This document shows, one piece after another, positions 58,459 to 64,000 of a stretch of DNA of 64,000 nucleotides (positions are counted from its first letter, which is position 1; each line of letters starts with the position of its first letter). A program made the translations under genes and the position numbers. Source of the stretch: JAEUIZ01 sp046155605. GTDB taxonomy: Bacteria; Planctomycetota; Phycisphaerae; Phycisphaerales; UBA1924. Under the pieces are notes generated by a model. It was not told where the DNA came from. It was given only the letters and a program-made list of their open reading frames with translations, and did no database searches. The stretch is from positions 42,616-106,615 of the forward strand of contig JBJXFQ010000011.1 of NCBI GenBank assembly GCA_046155605.1, written 5' to 3'.

Positions 58459-58640
58459 GTTGGATTTGACCTATCACGATTGATCCGAACGGCATATGTT
58501 CGGCGAGTGACGGGTACATGGCTCGTGGGGCCGTGCTGTTTACTGCGCAGAAAAGGTTCGGTCCGACACCCCATGCTCAGCGGCGCGTCGGATCGAGAGA
58601 GCCGGCGCGGCGTGATCTGCAGGACGCGCGCGGTCGAGCA

Positions 58641-58667
58641 CGACACAAGTCGGCGCGGCTTGTGTCG
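58641..58667. repeat. Inverted repeat in intergenic region
   Basis: CGACACAAG and CTTGTGTCG pair across a nine-base loop, and two further inner pairs extend the stem to 11. There is no T run after it. It lies between the small basic protein gene and the end of mscS and could be a terminator variant or a protein-binding site. Confidence 0.45.
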
Positions 58668-58723
58668 CGCCAAGGGTGTCCTGTTGACCGTGCGCACCAG
58701 GAAGAGCAGCGGAGAAACCGGAC

Positions 58724-59590
58724 CTATGCGCGTGGCATGGCGGTGATGGCGACGTCCATGACTGGCCGCGGAGCGGCGATTCCCTGCTGGATCATCGCCT
58801 GACGAGCGGCCCGGAGCAGGCCTTGGCGGAGGGTCGCGAAGTTGGGAGTGGGCACCCAAGCCATGATGGTCCAACTGCCCGCGAGGTCATTCTGAACGAC
58901 CTCGGGCGCGGGGTCGGCGAGGATGCCCGGGACACTGGTGGCGGCCTCGAGGAGGACGGAGCAGATCGTATCGGGGTCAACGGCGGGGCTGGCGGCGACG
59001 GGCAAATCGATGCGGCGGCGCGGATGGTAGGTGGCGTTCTCGATGACGTTGCCGAAAATCGCACCGTTGGGGACGATGATTCGCCGTCCATCGGCCGTAT
59101 CGAGCGTGGTGGTGAAGAGGTCGATCTCGTTGACGACGCCGGATTGTCCGGCGGCGGAGATGCCGTCGCCGACCTTGAAGGGCCGGAAGACGAGCAGCAT
59201 GACGCCGGCGGCCATGTGGGAGAGAGTGCCCTGGAGGGCAAGCCCGATGGCGAGGCCGACCGCCCCGAGCATCGCGGCGAACGTGGCGGTCTGGATGCCG
59301 AAGCGGCCGAGGCAGGTGATGATCGCGAGGGCGAGGATCGCCCAGCGGATGACGTTGCCGAAGAACTTGGAGAGGGTGAGGTCGAAGTTGGCGCGTTGGA
59401 GTCCATTCCGGACGGCGCGGCGGGCCCAGTTGCTCAGGAACCACGCGACCGTGAGGATGGCGAGGACGGCGAGGATGTTCGGGCCATAGTCGAGGGCGAA
59501 GCGGACGAGCGAGTTCATGGCCTGCTGGGTGTCGGCGGAGAGGTCTCCGACGATCTCGTTGGTGCTGGTGACGGGCGAGGGTTGCGGCAT
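58724..59590 (-). CDS. mscS: Small-conductance mechanosensitive channel MscS
   Basis: A 288-residue channel protein with three N-terminal membrane helices. The third, pore-lining one is the glycine/alanine-rich FAAMLGAVGLAIGLALQGTL, diagnostic of MscS. The cytoplasmic vestibule follows with VFRPFKVGDGISAAGQSGVV and IIVPNGAIFGNVIENATYHP. It opens under membrane tension to release solutes in osmotic downshock. Length equals the short E. coli form. It is divergent from the amidase gene; the 91-base region between their starts carries an 11-base G run. Confidence 0.95.
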   Translation of the reverse strand: MPQPSPVTSTNEIVGDLSADTQQAMNSLVRFALDYGPNILAVLAILTVAWFLSNWARRAVRNGLQRANFDLTLSKFFGNVIRWAILALAIITCLGRFGIQTATFAAMLGAVGLAIGLALQGTLSHMAAGVMLLVFRPFKVGDGISAAGQSGVVNEIDLFTTTLDTADGRRIIVPNGAIFGNVIENATYHPRRRIDLPVAASPAVDPDTICSVLLEAATSVPGILADPAPEVVQNDLAGSWTIMAWVPTPNFATLRQGLLRAARQAMIQQGIAAPRPVMDVAITAMPRA

Positions 59591-59681
59591 GTGTCGCGCT
59601 CCGGGGGGCTATTCTGGTGGGGCGGATAGGGTAGGAGTGGGGGGGGGGGCGGGGTGTGGGCGCGGAGGGCGTCGGGAGCCG

Positions 59682-60407
59682 ATGAAAGGGACCATGCACG
59701 ATCGACGCGAACTCTTGCGGCTTGGGCTGGTGGCGAGTGCCGGTGCGTTGTTGGCTGGATGCCAGCGACAGGGGCGGTGGAAGCCGCTGTCGAAGGCGGA
59801 ACTTGAAGGCCCGCCGACGCGGCCCTTGGCCGGCGGCTCGGGGCGTCGGACGATGCCGACGGGATCGACGGCGTCGGGGGTGATCGCGAGGCGCGAATGG
59901 ACGCAGGCGCAGCCGGCAATGGCGCTGATCAATCCGATGAACGGGGTGGAGCGGATCACGATCCATCACAGCGCGATTGCGTCATCGGGGTTGCGGTCGA
60001 AGACGGATTCGGCGCGGATGCTTGAGAGCATCCGGCGCGACCACACGGGAAGTCGAACCGATGCGAGCGGTCGCAACTGGGCCGACATCGGGTACCACTA
60101 CATCATCGATCCGTCGGGGCGGGTGTGGGAGGGACGGTCGGTGGTGTATCAGGGGGCGCACGTCCGGCTGAACAACGAGAACAACCTGGGCATCATGATG
60201 ATGGGGAACTTTGAGGAGGAGCAGCCGACGGCAGAGGCACGGGCGGCGCTCGACGGGTTCGTGGGGAGCCAGATGAAGCGGTACGGCGTGCCGGTGTCGC
60301 GGGTGTTTACGCACCAGGAGATCATGCCGACGGCGTGCCCCGGACGAAACCTGCAGCGCTACATGCTGGCGACGCGCGGCGGTCGCGGCGCACTGGCGCG
60401 GGCGTAG
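59682..60407 (+). CDS. N-acetylmuramoyl-L-alanine amidase, lipoprotein
   Basis: A 241-residue lipid-anchored amidase of the PGRP/amidase_2 fold. After a twin-arginine-like start (DRRELLRLGLVASAGALLAGC) with lipobox LAGC, a spacer leads to the catalytic domain. The zinc histidine is in ITIHHSAIASSG, with IGYHYIIDPSGRVWEGR and FTHQEIMPTACPGRNLQRY carrying the other ligands. It cuts the amide between MurNAc and the peptide stem in cell-wall turnover, feeding the AnmK-MurQ route. GGGAG upstream supports the first ATG; another ATG is four codons in. Confidence 0.9.
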   Translation: MKGTMHDRRELLRLGLVASAGALLAGCQRQGRWKPLSKAELEGPPTRPLAGGSGRRTMPTGSTASGVIARREWTQAQPAMALINPMNGVERITIHHSAIASSGLRSKTDSARMLESIRRDHTGSRTDASGRNWADIGYHYIIDPSGRVWEGRSVVYQGAHVRLNNENNLGIMMMGNFEEEQPTAEARAALDGFVGSQMKRYGVPVSRVFTHQEIMPTACPGRNLQRYMLATRGGRGALARA

Positions 60408-60418
60408 CCCACGCGGGA

Positions 60419-60970
60419 TCAAGCGCTCGGCGATGCGTCGCGGGCGGCACGGGCGCGGGCGGCGCGGCGATCCGACCAGATCATGTAGACGGTGTGGATG
60501 ACGCGAGTGGTGGCCAGGCCCGTGCAGAGGGCGATGATGGCGGCGACTTCGCGGTGGAAGCCCGCGGCGAGGCAATAGTGCAGGAGGAAGGCGGCGACGC
60601 CGTAGAAGACAGGCCCGAGCACCATGCGCTCGACCTGGACGATGGTGGCGTCACGGAAATAGGTGAGGTGGGCGTGGTTGGGGTCTTTGTGCTTGGCCCA
60701 GGGGACTCGTGGCCAGTGGTTCGCGAGCCAGTGGAGGAAGTAGTAGATGCCGACGTCGAAGATGACGTCGGAGACAAAGGTGACGACCATGATGGTCCAG
60801 GGCTTGTCAAGCCCCAGCGTTCGCGTCAGGGAGACGGGCACGATGGTCAGAAGCATGGCGAGAATGCCCGCCGCAACGATGTTGACGTTGATGTTGACAA
60901 TTCGGCGAGCGTAGAGGCGAGCGAGCAGAGCCATGGGGGTTGTAGAGTAGGTAGTAAGGGCGATGGGCAT
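60419..60970 (-). CDS. Polytopic membrane protein of unknown function
   Basis: A protein of about 183 residues with four or five membrane helices (IVAAGILAMLLTIVPVSLT, WTIMVVTFVSDVIFDVGIYY, LGPVFYGVAAFLLHYCLAAG, VAAIIALCTGLATTRVIHTV) and a basic C-terminal tail. The loop PWAKHKDPNHAHLTYF is rich in histidines. No family recognised. The start is uncertain: methionines occur at 60937, 60970 and 61009 and none has a good ribosome-binding site; the middle one is used. The stop is 11 bases from the convergent amidase stop. Confidence 0.65.
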   Translation of the reverse strand: MPIALTTYSTTPMALLARLYARRIVNINVNIVAAGILAMLLTIVPVSLTRTLGLDKPWTIMVVTFVSDVIFDVGIYYFLHWLANHWPRVPWAKHKDPNHAHLTYFRDATIVQVERMVLGPVFYGVAAFLLHYCLAAGFHREVAAIIALCTGLATTRVIHTVYMIWSDRRAARARAARDASPSA

Positions 60971-61063
60971 TTGATCGGGTAAGTATCGGCATAGAAGTGC
61001 GCGAGCCATTTCGACTGGGGATTTCACCTTATCGAGACGTGGCACGGCACATGAAAAAGAGTA

Positions 61064-61092
61064 TTGACGCAGGCGAGCGATTGTGGTAGGTT
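61064..61092 (+). promoter_or_regulatory. Sigma-70-like promoter with long 5' leader
   Basis: TTGACG (-35) and TAGGTT (-10) are separated by 17 bases. The start codon of the secreted dockerin protein is 134 bases downstream. The leader contains a nine-base-pair hairpin with a GUGU loop (61139-61160) and a second short G/C hairpin just before the ribosome-binding site, so regulation in the leader is possible. Confidence 0.55.
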
Positions 61093-61225
61093 GGGGTTTC
61101 TTGGAGTGGGTGCCTTCGCAATGCGAGCCTTGACTGGACGAAGCGGCGTGTGCTGCTTCGGGGGCTTTGTTGTGCGGTGGCGTCTGCTCTGGGCGGGTAA
61201 TCCCCGCGGATCAGGAGAGGATTTT

Positions 61226-62821
61226 ATGAAGAATTGTCGTGTCTTTGCGGCGGCTGCCGTGCTTGTCGCGTCGGCCGGCTTGGCGCAAGCCCAGAGTTTC
61301 ACCGAGGCGTTTGATGACATCGTGACGCTCAGCACCTCGGGCGGCTGGTTCCAGCAGAACAACAGCGCCCCCATCGGCCTGACCAACTACTTCCAGGGCA
61401 ATCTCGCGGTCTTTGGGCCGCAGGCTTCCGCCGGCTACCTCGGCACCAACTTCAATAACACGGCCGGAACCGCCACGATCAGCAACTGGTTCGTCACACC
61501 CGTCGTCAACCTTCAGAACGGCCAGACCTTCTCGTTCTGGACCCGCACCGTCGACGCCCCCTTCTTCCCGGATCGCCTCCAGGTCCGCATGAGCCTCGCG
61601 GGTGCCAGCACGAACGTCGGCGCGCTGGGCGATCCCATCGGCGTCGGTGACTTCACCACCCTCCTCCTCGACATCAACCCGACCTACCTCGTCGCGGGCA
61701 CGGGCAGTTATCCGAACATCTTCACGCAGTTCACCGTGACGATCTCGGGCGCGCCGGCCTCGACCCCCGGTCGCCTCGCGTTCCGCTACTTCGTCGAGAA
61801 CGGCGGCCCCACCGGCGCTAACTCCGACTACATCGGCATCGACACCGCCGAGTATGTGGGCATGGCCGTTGCGACGGGTGCGTGCTGCCTCCCCAACGGC
61901 AACTGCGCTCCGGGCGTGTCGCAGAACTCCTGCACCAGCCAGGGCGGCACATACCAGGGTGACAACAGCATGTGCAACATGCCGAATACCTGCCCGCAGC
62001 CGGCGACGGGTGCGTGCTGCCTGCCCGATGGCACATGCAGCGTGTTGACAAGCGCGGCGTGCGTGGCGGGCAACGGCATTTTCGGCGGGAACAACTCGCC
62101 GTGCGGGACGGCGAACTGCGCCAAGGGCTTTGTGTATGTCGGGGCCCCGGTGGCGATCCCCGACGGCACGGGCTCGACCCAGTGCGGCGCGCCGGCCCTC
62201 GCCAGCGTCACCGTCGCGCCGAGCTTCCCGATCACCGGCATCGAGGCCGCGTACTTCATCACCCACACCTTCCAGGGCGACCTCAGGATCAGCCTCGAGA
62301 AGGTCAGCGGCCCGAGCGTCACGATGGTCGATCGTCCGGGCGTGCCGGCGGCGACCTTCGGCTTCGGCACGGACAACTACGGTGCCAGCGCCACCAACGC
62401 GGGCTACTTCATCAGCAACGACTCCGCCGCCAACATCTATGACGCCCCCGCGACGGTGGGCGTCGCGAACCCGATTGGCCGCTGGAAGAGCGAGAACGCG
62501 ATGGCGGCGTTCGTCGGGGTGGACTCGGCGGGCACGTGGAACCTCAAGGTCGAGGACTGCGGCGGTGCCGACACGGGCAACATCGTGGGCTTCGTGCTGC
62601 TGCTGAACATGGCGCCGATGGGCGGCGGCTGCTACGCCAACTGCGACGCCTCGACGATCGTGCCGTTCCTGAACGTGAACGACTTCATCTGCTTCAACAA
62701 CCTCTTCGCCGCGGGCGATACCAACGCCAACTGCGACGGAAGCACCATCGTGCCCGTCCTCAACGTCAACGACTTCATCTGCTTCAACAACGCCTTCGCC
62801 TCCGGCTGCTCGGCTCCGTAA
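61226..62821 (+). CDS. Secreted P-domain protein with GC-type dockerin
   Basis: A 531-residue exported protein. Domains in order: signal peptide (VFAAAAVLVASAGLAQA); a beta-sandwich of about 190 residues resembling choice-of-anchor J domains (TISNWFVTPVVNLQNGQTFS, SDYIGIDTAEY); two cysteine-rich repeats starting GACCLPNGNC and GACCLPDGTC; a proprotein-convertase P-like domain (AAYFITHTFQGDLRISLEKV, AGTWNLKVEDCGGADTG); and the paired dockerin tail (YANCDASTIVPFLNVNDFIC..). The last is typical of the group, and surface attachment is likely. AGGAGAGG upstream fixes the ATG; a strong terminator follows. Confidence 0.88.
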   Translation: MKNCRVFAAAAVLVASAGLAQAQSFTEAFDDIVTLSTSGGWFQQNNSAPIGLTNYFQGNLAVFGPQASAGYLGTNFNNTAGTATISNWFVTPVVNLQNGQTFSFWTRTVDAPFFPDRLQVRMSLAGASTNVGALGDPIGVGDFTTLLLDINPTYLVAGTGSYPNIFTQFTVTISGAPASTPGRLAFRYFVENGGPTGANSDYIGIDTAEYVGMAVATGACCLPNGNCAPGVSQNSCTSQGGTYQGDNSMCNMPNTCPQPATGACCLPDGTCSVLTSAACVAGNGIFGGNNSPCGTANCAKGFVYVGAPVAIPDGTGSTQCGAPALASVTVAPSFPITGIEAAYFITHTFQGDLRISLEKVSGPSVTMVDRPGVPAATFGFGTDNYGASATNAGYFISNDSAANIYDAPATVGVANPIGRWKSENAMAAFVGVDSAGTWNLKVEDCGGADTGNIVGFVLLLNMAPMGGGCYANCDASTIVPFLNVNDFICFNNLFAAGDTNANCDGSTIVPVLNVNDFICFNNAFASGCSAP

Positions 62822-62850
62822 GTTGAACCAGATTGCAGTCTCGAACTCGT

Positions 62851-62882
62851 GGGCGCGCTCCAAGCGGGGCGCGCCCGCTTTT
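62851..62882 (+). terminator. Rho-independent terminator
   Basis: GGGCGCGC pairs with GCGCGCCC, extended inward by three further pairs (one wobble) to an 11-pair stem with a four-base loop. It is followed by GCTTTT. It lies 30 bases after the stop codon. A near-identical copy follows the next gene. Confidence 0.85.
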
Positions 62883-62899
62883 CCGTCGGGAGATAGGCC

Positions 62900-63925
62900 A
62901 TGAAATCGCTGCCACGCGCGGTCGTCGCGATTGCCGGTAGTGTGACTTCCGTCGCGAGCGCGCAAAGCCTCACGCCATTAACGGGTGGTATCTCTCAGGG
63001 AGCCAAATCGCCCCGCGGCGCTTGCTTCGACGCGGCACCTCTCATCTACAGCAATTGCAACATCAAAACGGGGCCTACGACCCTCAGCGGCGTCGGTGGC
63101 CTGCCGGCCGGAGCGGAGTGGTCGGAAGCCGCGCGCGACGAGGTCGATCCTTTCTCGTCCAATGCCACCGCCGGCTTCAACGTGACCGGCGCGCTGCGCC
63201 TTGCCGACGACTTCGTTGTGCCGCCCGGCGGCGTCGATCTCGCGTTCGTCAAGGTGTATGCATACGCCATCGGCGCGACCGTTCCGGGCGTGACCGCGGC
63301 CACGCTCCGAATTCTCGATGGCTCTCCCACCGGTGCGGCGAACGTCGTTTACGGCGATCAAACGACCAATCGCCTCGCTCACACTGCTTTCGCACCCATT
63401 TACCGCTGTTTGAATACCGTCGTGCCCATTTCCTGTGGCGGCACGCCCACCACCCCGGTCCAAAGCCGCCACCTCCAGGAGGTCTATATCGCCGTGAACC
63501 AGTTCCTGCCCGCCGGCACCTATTGGCTCGATTTCAATGTGACGGGCGCGTCGTTCTCGCCGCCCGCGACGCAGGCCGACGCGATCGGCCGCCAGTGCGA
63601 CCCAACCAACAGCAACGCGCTCCAGTTCAACGGAGGGTGGTTTCCGATGAATGACACCGGCCAGGGTTGTACGCCAACGGTCGCGCGGCTCGATACCTAT
63701 TTCGAGCTCTTCGGCCAGTTCGGCACGCTCGCGTGCTACGCCAACTGTGATGCGTCAACCGCGGTTCCAGTGCTCAATATGAACGATTTCGTCTGCTTCA
63801 ACATCCGCTTCGCCACGGGCGACCCGCGAGCGAACTGCGACGGCAGCACCACGCAGCCGATCCTCAACGTGATCGACTTTATCTGCTTCACCAACGCCTA
63901 CGCGGCCGGCTGCTCGGCTCCGTAA
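62900..63925 (+). CDS. Secreted protein of unknown function with GC-type dockerin
   Basis: A 341-residue exported protein. The signal peptide (AVVAIAGSVTSVASAQS) is followed by a beta-rich domain with no recognisable family (ADDFVVPPGGVDLAFVKVYA, then VYIAVNQFLPAGTYWLDFNV) and the dockerin tail (YANCDASTAVPVLNMNDFVC...RANCDGSTTQPILNVIDFIC..YAAGCSAP). In this tail the second N of the LNVNDF motif is altered (LNMNDF, LNVIDF). The last 20 bases of the gene and its downstream terminator are almost identical to those of the previous gene. Confidence 0.82.
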   Translation: MKSLPRAVVAIAGSVTSVASAQSLTPLTGGISQGAKSPRGACFDAAPLIYSNCNIKTGPTTLSGVGGLPAGAEWSEAARDEVDPFSSNATAGFNVTGALRLADDFVVPPGGVDLAFVKVYAYAIGATVPGVTAATLRILDGSPTGAANVVYGDQTTNRLAHTAFAPIYRCLNTVVPISCGGTPTTPVQSRHLQEVYIAVNQFLPAGTYWLDFNVTGASFSPPATQADAIGRQCDPTNSNALQFNGGWFPMNDTGQGCTPTVARLDTYFELFGQFGTLACYANCDASTAVPVLNMNDFVCFNIRFATGDPRANCDGSTTQPILNVIDFICFTNAYAAGCSAP

Positions 63926-63954
63926 GGCGAACCCGATTGCAGTCTCGAACTCGT

Positions 63955-63985
63955 GGGCGCGCTCCAAGCGGGGCGCGCCCGCTTT
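63955..63985 (+). terminator. Rho-independent terminator, duplicate of the preceding one
   Basis: The same GGGCGCGC...GCGCGCCC stem as at 62851, followed by GCTTTG, with only one base changed in the final run. It ends the transcript of the last gene in the window. Confidence 0.8.
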
Positions 63986-64000
63986 GTTGATGGAGGGGCA

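Noticed and set aside
58480..58746. 88-codon frame after the small basic protein gene
   Set aside because: No ribosome-binding site, arginine-rich shadow-like composition, and it runs into the end of mscS.
1..64000. CRISPR array, transposase, prophage, rRNA or tRNA genes
   Set aside because: No regularly spaced repeats, no transposase or integrase motifs and no tRNA-like GGTTCGA cloverleaf were seen on either strand.

Overview
The window comes from a high-GC bacterium that looks like a planctomycete of the Phycisphaerae/Phycisphaerales type. The main reason is a family of secreted proteins ending in a paired, cysteine-containing dockerin-like tail (YANCDxST..P.LNVNDFxCFxNxFA.G..xANCDGST...GC), known to me as the 'GC-type dockerin' and typical of that group. 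Supporting signs are PEP-CTERM-like sorting tails, membrane proteins with C-terminal zinc ribbons, and many proteins without a recognisable family. I see no rRNA or tRNA gene, CRISPR array, transposase or prophage. No gap between genes exceeds 300 bases.

Layout. 0-4 kb: small membrane and zinc-ribbon proteins, a conserved protein of unknown function, a secreted helical protein and a composite repeat. 4-11 kb: a secreted repeat protein with dockerin tail, an aromatic amino acid decarboxylase, a BamE-like lipoprotein, a kinase-fold protein and a persulfide dioxygenase-rhodanese fusion. 11-18 kb: a RhaM-family mutarotase, a PEP-CTERM-type protein, mreC-mreD, and phoH with a PgpH-type HD phosphohydrolase. 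18-28 kb: two divergent exported proteins, an M3 peptidase, lipoprotein, pyrE, phoU, a methyltransferase and an ECF sigma/putative anti-sigma pair. 28-31 kb: a coupled DUF1573-rhodanese-MauE/DoxX envelope operon. 31-42.6 kb: a saccharopine dehydrogenase-like enzyme, a DUF1080-GH29 fucosidase, a phytase-like dockerin protein, patatin, GT2, glyA, an AlkP-superfamily enzyme and a TPR lipoprotein. 42.7-47 kb: anmK-murQ, an MBL hydrolase, a cupin and a helical membrane protein. 47-55 kb: a very low-complexity membrane protein, trpD, rimO and a type II restriction-modification pair. 55-61 kb: an orphan ABC ATPase, a NUDIX gene carrying a parS-like site, parB with a parS at its own start, a small basic protein, mscS, an amidase and a membrane protein. 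61-64 kb: two adjacent dockerin-tailed secreted proteins with nearly identical 3' ends and terminators.

Themes. Cell envelope and peptidoglycan work dominates (MreCD, PhoH/PgpH, AnmK-MurQ recycling, amidase, MscS, secreted dockerin and PEP-CTERM proteins), together with sulfur/thiol chemistry (two rhodanese-containing loci). parB with parS sites, plus eye-estimated changes in GC skew from about 42.6 kb onward, suggest this end may lie near the chromosome origin, although no dnaA or parA is present. The observations I would follow first are a palindrome-plus-pyrimidine-tract repeat that occurs both between genes (1.8 kb) and in frame inside murQ (44.3 kb), the restriction-modification pair with a nuclease I cannot place, and the paired parS sites, one of them fused to a 28-nt palindrome.
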